From Roseovarius marisflavi (GTDB taxonomy: Bacteria; Pseudomonadota; Alphaproteobacteria; Rhodobacterales; Rhodobacteraceae): a stretch of 64,000 nucleotides of DNA. This document shows positions 9,132 through 19,435 of this stretch, piece after piece. The notes under the pieces are model-generated. The model searched no databases and had not been told where the DNA came from. It saw only the letters and a program-made list of their open reading frames with translations. How positions within the stretch are numbered: the stretch's first letter is position 1; the number at the start of each line of letters is the position of its first letter. The stretch covers positions 1 to 64,000 of the forward strand of contig NZ_FRBN01000001.1 in the NCBI RefSeq assembly GCF_900142625.1. The letters are read 5' to 3'. A program made the translations under genes and the position numbers.

Positions 9132-9806
9132 TCAGCGGCGGGCAGCCTGCCAGGCGCGCGGGTCGTTGAGAAAGGATTCGACTCCATCCAGAGTGGCGGT
9201 ATCAAATGCGCCCTGTGCGCGGGCCTCTGCCAGCACATCCCACCAGGTGCAAAGATAGTGCAGAGCGACCCCATGATCGCCGAGGGTTTTCTCTGTTTCC
9301 GGGAAAATGTCGTAGTAGAAGATCACCGCCGTATGCGCGCAGGTCGCGCCGGTCTCGCGGATCGCATTGACGAAGCTGAGCTTTGATCCGCCATCGGTGG
9401 TCATATCCTCGACCAGAAGCACGCGCTCGCCCTCGGACATGGCGCCCTCGATCCGGGCATTGCGGCCATAGCCCTTGGGCTTCTTGCGCACGTAGGTCAT
9501 CGGCAGGGCCATCCTCTCGGCCACGAGGGCGGCAAAGGGGATGCCGGCCGTTTCGCCGCCGGCGATATTGTCAAACGCCTCAAAGCCCGCGTTGCGCATC
9601 GCCGTGACGGTCAGGAAATCCATCAGCGTCGAGCGGATGCGCGGATAGCTGATCAGTTTGCGACAGTCGATATAGGTCGGCGAGGGCAGGCCCGAGGCCA
9701 GCGTAAATGGCTCATCCGCATTGAAATGCACGGCCTTGATTTCCAACAGCATGCGCGCGCTCAGGCGGGCCATGTCCTGGGGCGAGGGGTAGGAGGAGGG
9801 AATCAT
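9132..9806 (-). CDS. pyrE: Orotate phosphoribosyltransferase
   Basis: 224-residue pyrimidine biosynthesis enzyme that joins orotate and PRPP to give OMP. The PRPP-binding signature is [17 protein letters not shown]; upstream are [18 protein letters not shown] and the [15 protein letters not shown] loop. Start [14 protein letters not shown] is chosen with AAAGGA about 9 bases upstream; the longer frame adds [11 protein letters not shown] only. It lies directly downstream of pyrC on the same strand, with intergenic motif A between them, so co-transcription is likely. Confidence 0.96.
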   Translation of the reverse strand: MIPSSYPSPQDMARLSARMLLEIKAVHFNADEPFTLASGLPSPTYIDCRKLISYPRIRSTLMDFLTVTAMRNAGFEAFDNIAGGETAGIPFAALVAERMALPMTYVRKKPKGYGRNARIEGAMSEGERVLLVEDMTTDGGSKLSFVNAIRETGATCAHTAVIFYYDIFPETEKTLGDHGVALHYLCTWWDVLAEARAQGAFDTATLDGVESFLNDPRAWQAARR

Positions 9807-9850
9807 GCGCGTGGTCCTTTTTCGCAGGGTTAGCTCCAAAGAGTTTTCAT

Positions 9851-9883
9851 GCCTTCGGCGAGGATATTTAGAGCAAGAAGAAG
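9851..9883. repeat. Intergenic motif A (copy 2), directly after pyrC stop
   Basis: On the minus strand this reads CTTCTTCTTGCTC then TAAATATCCTCGCCGAAGGC, starting one base after the pyrC stop codon and about 45 bases before the pyrE start. It matches the other copies in both the CTTCTTCTTG head and the AAATA(T/C)(C/T)C core. Confidence 0.75.
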
Positions 9884-9884
9884 A

Positions 9885-10925
9885 TCAGGTGACCCGCCAA
9901 TATAATGGGAAGCCGGGGTCGAACACGGTGACCGGGCCATCGTCTGTGTCGATCTTGTCCGGGTAGGGGACCGGGGTGTCGCCCTTGGTCAGGGTCAGTC
10001 TCGCCTCATTCGGCGTGAGCCCGTAAAAGGCCGGGCCGTTGAGAGAGGTGAAGCCTTCGAGCCGGTCCAAAGCGCCGTCTTGTTCAAAGGCATGGGCAAG
10101 GATCGACATTGTATTCGTGGCCGTGAAGCAGCCCGCACATCCGCAGGCGTTTTCCTTGAGGGCATCGGTATGGGGCGCACTATCCGTGCCGAGGAAAAAC
10201 CGCGGGTCGCCCGAGGTGGCAGCCGCGCGCAGTGCAAGACGATGGGTTTCGCGTTTGGCGACCGGCAGGCAGTAGTAATGCGGTTTGATCCCGCCCACGA
10301 GGATGTGGTTGCGGTTGATGATCAGGTGATGCGTGGTGATCGTGGCGCCAAGATCGCGGTCATTGGCTTTGACATACTCCACCCCGTTGGCGGTGGTGAT
10401 ATGTTCCATGACCACCCGCAGGCCCGGCGTGGTGCGGCGCAGCGGATCAAGCACGCGGTCGATGAACACCGCCTCGCGGTCAAAGATATCAACCTCGGCG
10501 TCGGTCACTTCGCCATGCACGCAAAGCGGCAGGCCGATCTCGGCCATTTTTTCCAAAACACCGCGCACCTTGTCGAAGTCGCGCACGCCGCTGGCGGAAT
10601 TGGTGGTGGCGCCCGCCGGGTAGAGTTTGACCGCCGAGACAAGGCCGCTGGCATGGGCCGCCGCAACATCCGCCGGGTCTGTCTGCTCGGTGAGGTAGAG
10701 CGTCATCAGCGGTGTAAAATCCACCCCCTCGGGGCGCGCGGCGATGATCCGGTCGCGGTACGCTAGGGCATCGCAAGCAGTCACCACCGGTGGCACCAGG
10801 TTGGGCATGATGATCGCCCGGCCAAAATGGCGCGTGGTTTCGGGCAGGACGGCGCGCAACATCGCGCCATCGCGCAAATGCAGGTGCCAGTCGTCGGGGC
10901 GGCGGAGGGTCAGGGATTGATTCAT
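9885..10925 (-). CDS. pyrC: Dihydroorotase
   Basis: 346-residue class II (E. coli PyrC-like) zinc amidohydrolase, forming dihydroorotate from carbamoyl-aspartate. Motifs are [13 protein letters not shown] (metal-binding HxH), [10 protein letters not shown] with the carbamylatable Lys just before (AVKLYPAG), VHGEVTD and VMEHITT (His ligands), and [10 protein letters not shown] with the late Asp. Start at [12 protein letters not shown]; the few codons upstream are not conserved. It leads a pyrC-pyrE unit on the minus strand. Confidence 0.96.
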   Translation of the reverse strand: MNQSLTLRRPDDWHLHLRDGAMLRAVLPETTRHFGRAIIMPNLVPPVVTACDALAYRDRIIAARPEGVDFTPLMTLYLTEQTDPADVAAAHASGLVSAVKLYPAGATTNSASGVRDFDKVRGVLEKMAEIGLPLCVHGEVTDAEVDIFDREAVFIDRVLDPLRRTTPGLRVVMEHITTANGVEYVKANDRDLGATITTHHLIINRNHILVGGIKPHYYCLPVAKRETHRLALRAAATSGDPRFFLGTDSAPHTDALKENACGCAGCFTATNTMSILAHAFEQDGALDRLEGFTSLNGPAFYGLTPNEARLTLTKGDTPVPYPDKIDTDDGPVTVFDPGFPLYWRVT

Positions 10926-10975
10926 GCCGCAGGCCTTACACAATCGTGCGCCTCAAGGCCAGAGATTGTGTGCCG

Positions 10976-11929
10976 TCAGACCTCAGGGCCGCCTTCAAGC
11001 TCTTCAAGCCGACTCTTGGCCAGATAGAGCGCCTTGCGGAAACGTGGGCCGCCAACCTTGCGGTCAAGGGCGCGACGGCAATGCATCACCGTGAGCTTGT
11101 CGCGCTGATCGGCCATGAGCCGCTTTAGAACGCTTAAGAGATAGGGGGTATCGTCGCGACGCGCCCGGAACAGCCGCGACAGGCTCAGCCGGTCAAGCTT
11201 GTTGGTGCTCAGCTGGACCAGGGCACTCTGGATCATCCCCATGCGCATCAGTCTTGCCTCGATCCGGTAGCCAAGATAGCGGGTGCGAAATCGCAAGACA
11301 TTGGGCCGCGTGAACAGCGCCGCATGCATCGCGTCAAGCTCGATCTCGGGATCGTAGAGCAAAACCGCCTTATCGGCGGCATCCAGCATATCGGGGGCAT
11401 AGCCGTAACGATCAGAAAAACTGACGCGGCGCATTTTGATATATCGGTCATCCCATTCGGCAACACGCGGATCAAGCGTGGCCTGAGGCGAAAGCATCAG
11501 AACCCTTGCACCGGGGGCCGCAACCGAAAAGGCAGCCGCCGCATAGCCGCAGGGCCCGGCGCCATAAAAGATCACCTGCTCGAAATCGTCAAAAAAGCCG
11601 TCATCGGTAAGCCGGTCGAAAAACCCATAGACCCGGCCATCGCGAAACCAGGTGTTGCCATTGCTGACCACACAGAGATGCGACCAGCCAAGCGCCTTTA
11701 CCATGCTCCAGCCAAACGGCTGTGCCTGTGGCGAAAGCTCGGTCAGCTTTTGATGGGTTTCAAAGGTCACAAGCAAGATTGGCTTGCGCTCCACAAGCAC
11801 GGCCGCATGGCCGGCCCCAAGCGGTTGGCAATAGCCGTCATCGCCCGCCAGGTCATTGGCACGCTCACACCAATCCGCCCAGCCTAGACCGGATAGATCG
11901 GCGTCAAACATCTGGGCGCTATCTTGCAT
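10976..11929 (-). CDS. Rhodobacterales conserved hypothetical protein, alpha/beta-hydrolase-like centre
   Basis: 317-residue soluble protein with no signal peptide or membrane segment. I recognise it only as a type common in Rhodobacterales, and I recall relatives sometimes labelled phosphoadenosine phosphosulfate reductase. No PAPS reductase motif (such as ECG with a C-terminal Cys) is visible, so that name is not supported. The segment FEQVIFYGAGPCGYAAAAFS looks like a beta strand, nucleophile elbow and helix of an alpha/beta-hydrolase fold, with Cys or Pro where Ser would be. The C-terminal 80 residues are basic (RRALDRKVGGPRFRKALYLA). Start MQDSAQMFDADLSGLGW is the longest reasonable one; Met7 is an alternative. 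Function unknown. Confidence 0.75.
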   Translation of the reverse strand: MQDSAQMFDADLSGLGWADWCERANDLAGDDGYCQPLGAGHAAVLVERKPILLVTFETHQKLTELSPQAQPFGWSMVKALGWSHLCVVSNGNTWFRDGRVYGFFDRLTDDGFFDDFEQVIFYGAGPCGYAAAAFSVAAPGARVLMLSPQATLDPRVAEWDDRYIKMRRVSFSDRYGYAPDMLDAADKAVLLYDPEIELDAMHAALFTRPNVLRFRTRYLGYRIEARLMRMGMIQSALVQLSTNKLDRLSLSRLFRARRDDTPYLLSVLKRLMADQRDKLTVMHCRRALDRKVGGPRFRKALYLAKSRLEELEGGPEV

Positions 11930-12129
11930 ATCTGCTCGTACCTTGCTTATGCCTGTCCGCTTGAATGCGGCTTTGTTGCCGTCATCATGCGTGAGAACTT
12001 GGGCAAAACTTTGGTAAATCCGTGTGCATTCCGGGGGTATTTACCACGATTGTCTCAGGTTGGCACCCTTGACCATTACGCGCCGCCATGCAGTTCTGTG
12101 CACAAAGCGGACACAAGCGGAGAGCCAAA

Positions 12130-13038
12130 GTGCAAAACCCCACATCCATCGACGCCGTGCAGGATATCCTGGCAGAGCAGAACTATATCTGCGGGCGCGG
12201 CCTTGGCACGGTCACTTTTCTGGCGCTCACCCTCGGGCGGCCGCTGTTTCTTGAGGGTGAGGCAGGGACCGGCAAGACCGAGATCGCCAAGGCCATCGCC
12301 GCCGCGCTGGGCCGCCGCCTGATCCGTTTGCAATGTTATGAGGGGCTCGATGTCTCAAGCGCGGTCTATGAATGGAACTTTGCCGAACAGATGATCGCCA
12401 TCCGCACCGCCGAGGCCGCAGGTGGCGTGGATCGCGGCCACCTCAAGGATGAGCTCTTTACCGAGGAATACCTCGTCGAGCGCCCTCTCTTGCAGGCGAT
12501 GCGCCCGCAGGCGGGCGGTGCACCGGTCCTTTTGGTCGACGAAATCGACCGCACCGACGAGCCGTTCGAAGCCTTTCTGCTCGAGGCCCTGTCGGATTTT
12601 CAGGTGACGATCCCCGAACTCGGTACAATCCATGCGCCCGAACCCCCGATCGTCATCCTGACCTCGAACCGCACCCGCGAGGTGCATGACGCTCTCAAGC
12701 GGCGCTGTCTCTATCACTGGGTCGATTACCCGACCTTTGACCGCGAGATCGAGATACTACAGGCCCGCGCCCCCGAGGCTGCCGATCAGCTCTCACGTGA
12801 GGTTGTAGCATTCGTCCAGGCCCTTCGCACCGAGGATCTGTTCAAAAAGCCCGGCGTTGCGGAAACCATCGACTGGGCGAAATGCCTGCTTGCCCTCGAT
12901 GTCATAAGCCTCAGCCCCGAGGTGATCGCCGATACTCTGGGCGCGATCCTCAAGTATCAGGACGACATCCAGAAACTCCAGGGCTCCGAGGCCAAACGCA
13001 TCCTTGATGACGTCAAGGCAAGCCTGGACCCGCACTGA
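12130..13038 (+). CDS. coxD: MoxR-type AAA ATPase, CoxD-like
   Basis: 302-residue AAA+ chaperone-like ATPase. It has LFLEGEAGTGKTEIAKAIAA (Walker A), VLLVDEIDRTDEPFEAFLLE (Walker B), ILTSNRTREVHDALKRRCLY (sensor 1 and arginine finger) and a C-terminal lid. CoxD proteins help insert sulfur or copper into the active site of CO dehydrogenase in Oligotropha; that role here is inferred from the cox-type neighbours. The GTG start at 12130 has GGAGAG just upstream; an ATG at 12088 is in frame but its extra 14 residues look non-homologous. The partner VWA protein CoxE follows 64 bases later. Confidence 0.88.
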   Translation: MQNPTSIDAVQDILAEQNYICGRGLGTVTFLALTLGRPLFLEGEAGTGKTEIAKAIAAALGRRLIRLQCYEGLDVSSAVYEWNFAEQMIAIRTAEAAGGVDRGHLKDELFTEEYLVERPLLQAMRPQAGGAPVLLVDEIDRTDEPFEAFLLEALSDFQVTIPELGTIHAPEPPIVILTSNRTREVHDALKRRCLYHWVDYPTFDREIEILQARAPEAADQLSREVVAFVQALRTEDLFKKPGVAETIDWAKCLLALDVISLSPEVIADTLGAILKYQDDIQKLQGSEAKRILDDVKASLDPH

Positions 13039-13039
13039 T

Positions 13040-13092
13040 GCTTCTTCTTGGCACAAATGCTCTCGGGGGGTGTGGGGGGCAGACAGCCCCCC
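13040..13092. repeat. Intergenic motif A (copy 3) plus 7-bp hairpin after coxD
   Basis: Two bases after the coxD stop, CTTCTTCTTGGCAC then AAATGCTCTCGGGGG (13041-13069) matches motif A in the sense orientation of the preceding gene. A perfect hairpin GGGGGGC-agaca-GCCCCCC (13074-13092) follows, ending 10 bases before coxE. This repeats the motif-plus-hairpin order seen at 5474-5548. Confidence 0.72.
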
Positions 13093-13102
13093 ATCGTGCA
13101 CC

Positions 13103-14368
13103 ATGAGCGAATATGCCCGGCTTGATCTGCCGGATGATCCCAAACTCACCCATAACATCACCCATTTTGCCCGCGCGCTGCGGGCCGCCGGGCTGCCGAT
13201 TGGCACAGGCCGGGTGATTGACGCTATCCGCGCCGTGGCGGTGGCAGGCTTCACAAGCCGGACCGACTTTTTCTACACGCTGCGTGCCTGTCTGGTGACG
13301 CGGCCCGAACATCTGGTGGTCTTTGCCCAGATATTCCGGCTTTATTGGCGCGATCCGCGTTATGTCGAACACATGATGGCGATGATGCTGCCCGCCATTC
13401 GTGGTGTGCAAGAAGACCGTAGCGCGCAGGCCGCCGAAAAGCGCGCGGCCGAGGCGCTGCTTGACGGGATCAGTCGCGATGCCCCCGAGATAGAAGAGCA
13501 AGAAAGCGACGAGGTGCAAATCGAGATCGATGCCAGCGCCACCATGTCGGGCGAAGAACGCCTGCGCCAGCTTGATTTTGAGCAGATGAGCAACGCAGAG
13601 ATGACCGCCGCCAAGCGCATGCTGGCGCGTCTGACCTTGCCGGTGGCGCCCTTTGCGTCGCGGCGCGGAGAAGCCAGCCCGCAGGGCCGCCAGATCGACG
13701 CCCGCCGCAGCCTGCGCGCCGCGCTGCGCCACGGCGGTGAGATGCGCCGCATCCACCGCAAAAAACCGCGTGAACGCTGGCCCAATCTGGTGGTGATTTG
13801 CGATATCTCCGGCTCGATGAGCCAATATAGCCGCATGGTCCTGCATTTCCTGCATGCGGTGGCCAATCAGAAAGGCGCAGGCTGGGCCAAGGTGCATGCC
13901 TTTACCTTTGGCACGCGGCTGACAAATATCACCCGGCAACTGGCGACGCGCGACGTCGATGCCGCACTTGCCGCCGCCGGGCGACAGGCGCAGGACTGGG
14001 AGGGCGGCACCAAGATCGGCGCCTGCCTGCATGAATTCAACCGGGACTGGTCGCGCCGGGTGATGGGGCAGGGCGCGGTTGTTCTCTTGATCACCGACGG
14101 CCTTGACCGCGATGCGCCCGAGGCGCTGGGCCATGAGATGGAGCGCCTGCATCTGTCGTCGCGACGGCTGATCTGGCTCAATCCGTTGTTGCGTTGGGAA
14201 GGCTTCGCGCCCAAGGCGCAAGGCATTCGCGCCATGCTGCCGCATGTGGATGCGTTCCGGGCGGGCCATTCCATCGCGACGCTGGAAGATCTGGCGCTGG
14301 CAATTTCGCGCCGCGATGATACTGGCGAAAAGGCCCGCCTCATGGCTGCGCTCTCGGAGGAGGGGTGA
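13103..14368 (+). CDS. coxE: VWA-domain protein, CoxE family
   Basis: 421-residue protein of the CoxE family. The N-terminal half is helical and charged. A C-terminal von Willebrand A fold starts at PNLVVICDISGSMSQYSRMV (DxSxS MIDAS) and continues through HAFTFGTRLTNITR, DWEGGTKIGACL and VLLITDGLDRD. MoxR/VWA pairs act together as metal-cofactor or complex maturation factors, and with CoxD this one likely serves the neighbouring molybdenum hydroxylase. Start ATG at 13103 (MSEYARLDLPDD); the upstream frame overlaps the hairpin and coxD and is not conserved. Confidence 0.9.
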   Translation: MSEYARLDLPDDPKLTHNITHFARALRAAGLPIGTGRVIDAIRAVAVAGFTSRTDFFYTLRACLVTRPEHLVVFAQIFRLYWRDPRYVEHMMAMMLPAIRGVQEDRSAQAAEKRAAEALLDGISRDAPEIEEQESDEVQIEIDASATMSGEERLRQLDFEQMSNAEMTAAKRMLARLTLPVAPFASRRGEASPQGRQIDARRSLRAALRHGGEMRRIHRKKPRERWPNLVVICDISGSMSQYSRMVLHFLHAVANQKGAGWAKVHAFTFGTRLTNITRQLATRDVDAALAAAGRQAQDWEGGTKIGACLHEFNRDWSRRVMGQGAVVLLITDGLDRDAPEALGHEMERLHLSSRRLIWLNPLLRWEGFAPKAQGIRAMLPHVDAFRAGHSIATLEDLALAISRRDDTGEKARLMAALSEEG

Positions 14369-14440
14369 GATTTTCCGACGAAAAATCTTGGGGATGGGCG
14401 CGAGGTTTGTGCTAGATATGATCCCCGGAGGGAGAGGACG

Positions 14441-15406
14441 ATGACCAGATTTGACGACATCCCCGAAACCGCGCTTGCCTGGCACCGCGCCGGCAAGGGC
14501 GCGGCTCTGGCAACGGTGGTCGAAACCTGGGGCAGCGCGCCGCGCCGGGTCGGCAGCCAGCTTGCGATTTCCGGCGCGGGCGAGATTGCCGGCTCGGTCT
14601 CCGGCGGCTGTGTCGAGGGCGCAGTCGTCGCCGAGGCGCTGGACGCGATTGAGGACGGCAAGCCGGTGATGCTTGAATATGGCGTCACTGACGGCGATGC
14701 CTTTGCGGTTGGCCTCGCCTGTGGCGGCACCATCCGGGTGCTGGTCGAGCCGGTCGGCTCGGTCCTGCCCGAACCGCTTTTGGCAGATCTCGTTCTGGCA
14801 CGCGACGCGCGCGTGCCGGTGGCCTATGTCACCGGGATGACCGCCATACGGAGGCTTGAGCGCGAGGGCCACGGCGAACGCTTTCGCATGGACCGCTCGG
14901 GCTTTGAAGAGGATGGCGAAACCTTCGTGGCCATCCACAACCCGCCGCTGCGCCTGATCATAGTCGGTGCGGTGCATATCGCCCAGGCCCTTGTGCCGAT
15001 GGCGCGGATCGCGGGCTATGACCCGCTGTTGATCGACCCGCGCGAAAGCTTTGCCTCCGAGGCGCGCTTTCCCGGTGAAACCATCCTGCACGAGTGGCCC
15101 GACGAGGCGGTGCAGGCCTATGGCCTCGATAGCCGCACGGCGCTTGTTCTGCTGACCCATGACCCCAAGCTTGACGATCCGGCTCTCGCCGAGGCGCTGC
15201 GCTCGGATATATTCTATATCGGCGCGCTCGGGTCGACCCGCACCCATGCCAAGCGGGTGGAACGCCTTGAGCAGGCCGGGTTTTCCAAGCATGAAATCGC
15301 GCGCATTCACGGTCCCATCGGGCTTGATATCGGCGCGGCGGGCCCGGCCGAGATTGCCGTGGCGGTGCTGGCGGAAATCACCCGTGTTCTAAGGCTCGGC
15401 GCGTGA
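14441..15406 (+). CDS. XdhC/CoxI-family molybdenum-cofactor maturation protein
   Basis: 321-residue XdhC-family protein, which binds molybdenum cofactor and promotes its sulfuration and insertion into xanthine-dehydrogenase-type enzymes. The N-terminal XdhC/CoxI domain has ATVVETWGSAPRRVGSQLAI and GSVSGGCVEGAVVAEA. A C-terminal Rossmann-like domain has LIIVGAVHIAQALVPMA, DPLLIDPRESFASEARFP and IGALGSTRTHAKRVERL, then GPIGLDIGAAGPAEIAVAVL. It overlaps the next gene by GTGA. Placement between coxE and coxS supports service to that hydroxylase. Confidence 0.92.
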   Translation: MTRFDDIPETALAWHRAGKGAALATVVETWGSAPRRVGSQLAISGAGEIAGSVSGGCVEGAVVAEALDAIEDGKPVMLEYGVTDGDAFAVGLACGGTIRVLVEPVGSVLPEPLLADLVLARDARVPVAYVTGMTAIRRLEREGHGERFRMDRSGFEEDGETFVAIHNPPLRLIIVGAVHIAQALVPMARIAGYDPLLIDPRESFASEARFPGETILHEWPDEAVQAYGLDSRTALVLLTHDPKLDDPALAEALRSDIFYIGALGSTRTHAKRVERLEQAGFSKHEIARIHGPIGLDIGAAGPAEIAVAVLAEITRVLRLGA

Positions 15407-16395
15407 AGTTCGGCCCCGTTCCGATTGATCAGGCGATCGGCGCGATCCTTGCCCATTCCGAGCAATTGCCGGACGGGCGCTTGCGCAAGGGCGTGGTGCT
15501 TGACGGCGATCACCTCAAAGTCCTGCGCGCGGCGGGGTTTGACGAGGTCACCGTGGCGCGCCTTGAACCGGGCGATCTGCACGAAGACGCCGCCGCCGCA
15601 GAACTGGCGCGCGCGCTTTTGGGGCAGGGCCGCGATATCCACCTCAGCGCGCCCTTTACCGGGCGGGTGAACCTCAGTGCCGAGCGCCCCGGCGTGGTGC
15701 GTCTTGACGCCGACAAGATCAACGCTGCCAATGCGGTTGACCCGATGATCACCGTCGCCACCGTGCCAGATTTTCATCAAATCCGGACAGGCGGCATGAT
15801 CGCCACGGTCAAGATCATCGCCTATGGCGTGCCCGTTGCGGCGCTTGCGCGCGCCGCAGACCTTGCGCGCGACGCGGTGCGGCTGGTGCAGGCAAAGCAC
15901 AGAACCGCCAGCCTGATCGTCACCGATATTCCCGGCGGCCCCGGCACCAAGGGCGCCGAGGCGATTGCCGCGCGGGTGACCGGCCTTGGAATGGAGCTGA
16001 TCGAGACCCGGACCTGCGCCCATGACGCCACCGCCCTCGCACAGGATATCGCCGCCGCCAGGGGCGATATCGTGCTTATTCTCACGGCCTCGGCCACCTC
16101 TGATCCGTTCGATACCGCGCCGCAGGCGCTGCGGCTTGCGGGCGGAACGGTGACGCGCTTTGGCATGCCGGTCGATCCCGGAAACCTTTTGTTTCTCGGC
16201 GATCTGCGCGGCACCCCGGTGATCGGCCTGCCCGGAAGTGCCCGCAGCCCGGTGTTGCATGGCGCCGATTGGGTGCTGTCGCGGGTCGCCTGCGGCCTGT
16301 CGGTGGGATCGGCGGAAATGGCGGCGATGGGGGTGGGGGGCCTTCTCAAGGAAATCCCGACCCGTCCGCAACCGCGCCGTGCCGGGCGCGACTGA
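15403..16395 (+). CDS. Molybdopterin-binding (MoeA/MogA-fold) protein
   Basis: 330-residue protein with a short N-terminal domain (PIDQAIGAILAHSEQ, LRKGVVLDGDHLKVL) and a C-terminal MoCF-binding fold showing IVTDIPGGPGTKGAEAIAA, then IVLILTASATSDPFDTAPQA and GTPVIGLPGSARSPVLHGAD. In cox-type clusters such proteins are annotated as molybdopterin biosynthesis/MobA-like; whether it does cytidylylation, Mo insertion or regulation is not visible, and no nucleotidyltransferase GG motif was found. GTG start overlapping the xdhC stop (GTGA) implies coupling. About 120 bases separate it from coxS, a possible promoter region in which no clear element is visible. Confidence 0.82.
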   Translation: MKFGPVPIDQAIGAILAHSEQLPDGRLRKGVVLDGDHLKVLRAAGFDEVTVARLEPGDLHEDAAAAELARALLGQGRDIHLSAPFTGRVNLSAERPGVVRLDADKINAANAVDPMITVATVPDFHQIRTGGMIATVKIIAYGVPVAALARAADLARDAVRLVQAKHRTASLIVTDIPGGPGTKGAEAIAARVTGLGMELIETRTCAHDATALAQDIAAARGDIVLILTASATSDPFDTAPQALRLAGGTVTRFGMPVDPGNLLFLGDLRGTPVIGLPGSARSPVLHGADWVLSRVACGLSVGSAEMAAMGVGGLLKEIPTRPQPRRAGRD

Positions 16396-16512
16396 ATTTC
16401 AAGAATTTGGGTTCTCAAGTTGCGGAGGGCATGCTTTAGTCGGACTGGACAGTCAGGCCGATCCTACTAAGGTCTGATCTGGAGAAAAGATAAATACCAA
16501 CGGGAGGTGCCA

Positions 16513-16998
<486 letters not shown>

Positions 16999-16999
16999 T

Positions 17000-17024
17000 G
17001 CGTAGGGTGGGTGAAACCCACGCC
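17000..17024. repeat. REP-like palindrome, copy 1
   Basis: GTAGGGTGGGTGAAACCCAC followed by GCC, just after the coxS stop. The core GTGGGT-GAA-ACCCAC is a 6-bp hairpin with a 3-base loop. An identical 23-base stretch occurs at 43954-43976. The element lies inside the coxSLM operon, between coxS and coxL. Confidence 0.8.
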
Positions 17025-17060
17025 GCGTTCATCACACGGACCCCAAGGGAGGATTAAGAC

Positions 17061-19424
17061 ATGCCCAAAGACGGAGGCATTGGCGCCAGCACGAAGCGCC
17101 GCGAGGACGTCCGGTTTCTGACCGGAAACGGCAATTACACCGATGACATCAACCTGCACGGTCAGGCCTATGTGCATTTCCTGCGCTCGGACGTGGCACA
17201 CGGGCTAATCAACAAGGTCGACACCGAGGCGGCCTCGGCCATGCCCGGCGTGCTGCGCATCTTTACCGGTGCGGATTTCGAGGGCGTCGGCGGCATTCCC
17301 TGCGGCTGGCAGGTCACCGACCGCTTTGGCGAGGTGATGCAGGAGCCGGCCCATCCGGTTCTGGCCCAGGGCAAGGTGCGACATGTCGGTGATCCGATTG
17401 CCGCGATCGTTGCCGAAACCTATGCCCAGGCCCGCGATGCGGCCGAGGCCATCGAATATGACATCGACGAATTGCCCGCCGTCGTGAACATGAAGGACGC
17501 CCTCAAGGAGGGCGCGCCGAAGGTGCATGACGATCTCAAGAGTAACCTTTGCTATGACTGGGGATTTGTCGAAGAGAACAAGGGCGCGGTGAACGAGGCC
17601 TTCGAGAAGGCCGCGCATGTCACCACGCTTGAACTGGTCAACAACCGGCTGATCGCCAACCCGATGGAGCCGCGCGTGGCGGTGGGTGATTTCAACCGCT
17701 CGACCGGCGATCACACGCTTTACACCACCTCGCAGAACCCGCATGTGATCCGCCTGCTGATGGGCGCCTTTGTGCTTGGCATTCCCGAACATAAATTGCG
17801 CGTGGTCTCGCCCGATGTGGGCGGCGGCTTTGGCACCAAGATTTTCCACTATGCCGAAGAGGCGTTCTGTACCTTTGCCGCCAAGGCGCTCAACCGCCCG
17901 GTGAAATGGACAAGCACGCGCTCCGAGGCGTTCATGTCCGACGCGCATGGGCGCGATCACGTCACCAAGATCGAGCTGGCGCTGGACAAGGACAACAACT
18001 TTACCGCGCTGCGCACCGATACCCATGCCAATATGGGGGCGTATCTGTCGACCTTCGCGCCCTCGGTGCCGACATGGCTGCATGGCACTCTGATGGCGGG
18101 CAATTACAAGACGCCGCTGATCTATGTGAACGTCAAGGCGGTCTTTACCAACACAGTTCCGGTCGATGCCTATCGCGGCGCCGGGCGCCCCGAGGCGACG
18201 TTCCAGCTTGAGCGCGTGATCGACAAGGCGGCGCGCGAGTTGGGCGTTGACCCCATCGCCCTGCGCCGTCAGAACTTTATCACCGAGTTCCCCTATGCCA
18301 CGCCCGTGGCGGTGGAATATGACACCGGCGATTACCATGCCACCATGGACAAGCTGCAAGAGATCGGTGATCTCAGCGGTTTTGAGGCGCGCCGCAAGGC
18401 GAGCGAGGCCAAAGGCAAGCTGCGCGGTCTTGGCATCAACTGCTACATCGAGGCCTGCGGCATCGCGCCCAGCAACCTTGTCGGCCAGTTGGGCGCGCGC
18501 GCGGGCCTTTATGAATCCGCCACGGTGCGGGTGAATGCCACCGGCGGTCTTGTGGTCATGACCGGAAGCCACAGCCACGGACAGGGCCATGAAACCGCCT
18601 TTCCGCAGGTGATTGCCGAGATGATCGGGATTGACGCCAGCATGGTCGAGATTATCCACGGCGACACCAACAACGGGCCGATGGGCATGGGCACCTATGG
18701 CTCTCGCTCGCTCGCCGTGGGCGGAAGCGCGATGGTGCGCGCCACCGAGAAGATCATCAACAAGGCCAAGAAGATCGCGGCGCATTTGATGGAGGCCAGC
18801 GAGGCCGATATCGAACTTAAGGACGGCGCGTTCAGCGTTGCGGGCACGGATAAATCCGTCGCCTGGGGCGATGTCACGCTGGCGGCCTATGTGCCGCACA
18901 ACTATCCGCTTGAGGATATCGAGCCGGGCCTTGAGGAAACCGCGTTTTACGATCCGTCGAACTTTACCTACCCCTCGGGCGCCTATGCCTGCGAGGTCGA
19001 GGTTGATCCCGAGACCGGGCGCGTCACCATCGAGCGGTTCTCGGCGGCAGATGACTTTGGCAATATCGTCAACCCGATGATCGTGTCCGGCCAGGTGCAT
19101 GGCGGCATCGGTCAGGGCATCGGACAGGCCCTGCTTGAGGCCTGCGCCTATGACGAGAACGGCCAGTTGCAAACCGGATCCTACATGGATTACGCGATGC
19201 CGCGCGCCGATGATGTGCCGTTCTATACGGTCGATCACTCCTGTCAGACGCCCTGTACCCACAATCCCTTGGGTGTGAAGGGCTGCGGCGAGGCGGGGGC
19301 CATCGGCAGCCCGCCTGCGGTGGTCAATGCGGTGATCGACGCGCTGCAATCTGGTGGCAAGAACGTAACCCATATCGACATGCCCCTCAGCCCCTCGCGG
19401 GTCTGGGCAGCGATGCAAGGGTAA
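17061..19424 (+). CDS. coxL: Form II CO dehydrogenase-like large subunit (molybdenum hydroxylase)
   Basis: 787-residue catalytic subunit holding the molybdopterin-cytosine-dinucleotide site. Landmarks are the N-terminal [40 protein letters not shown], active-site loop AYRGAGR at residues 370-376, [25 protein letters not shown], and C-terminal [20 protein letters not shown] with the catalytic Glu. Form I CoxL carries AYRCSFR with the Cu-binding Cys. AYRGAGR marks form II, whose in vivo substrate is disputed, so the name does not prove CO oxidation. A Shine-Dalgarno (aagggagg) precedes the ATG. The coxM start is 11 bases downstream. Confidence 0.95.
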   Translation: MPKDGGIGASTKRREDVRFLTGNGNYTDDINLHGQAYVHFLRSDVAHGLINKVDTEAASAMPGVLRIFTGADFEGVGGIPCGWQVTDRFGEVMQEPAHPVLAQGKVRHVGDPIAAIVAETYAQARDAAEAIEYDIDELPAVVNMKDALKEGAPKVHDDLKSNLCYDWGFVEENKGAVNEAFEKAAHVTTLELVNNRLIANPMEPRVAVGDFNRSTGDHTLYTTSQNPHVIRLLMGAFVLGIPEHKLRVVSPDVGGGFGTKIFHYAEEAFCTFAAKALNRPVKWTSTRSEAFMSDAHGRDHVTKIELALDKDNNFTALRTDTHANMGAYLSTFAPSVPTWLHGTLMAGNYKTPLIYVNVKAVFTNTVPVDAYRGAGRPEATFQLERVIDKAARELGVDPIALRRQNFITEFPYATPVAVEYDTGDYHATMDKLQEIGDLSGFEARRKASEAKGKLRGLGINCYIEACGIAPSNLVGQLGARAGLYESATVRVNATGGLVVMTGSHSHGQGHETAFPQVIAEMIGIDASMVEIIHGDTNNGPMGMGTYGSRSLAVGGSAMVRATEKIINKAKKIAAHLMEASEADIELKDGAFSVAGTDKSVAWGDVTLAAYVPHNYPLEDIEPGLEETAFYDPSNFTYPSGAYACEVEVDPETGRVTIERFSAADDFGNIVNPMIVSGQVHGGIGQGIGQALLEACAYDENGQLQTGSYMDYAMPRADDVPFYTVDHSCQTPCTHNPLGVKGCGEAGAIGSPPAVVNAVIDALQSGGKNVTHIDMPLSPSRVWAAMQG

Positions 19425-19435
19425 GGAGAGACAGC

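Noticed and set aside
13013..15310. 765-codon minus-strand open frame over coxE and xdhC
   Set aside because: Covers two well-supported plus-strand genes; no motif on the antisense protein.
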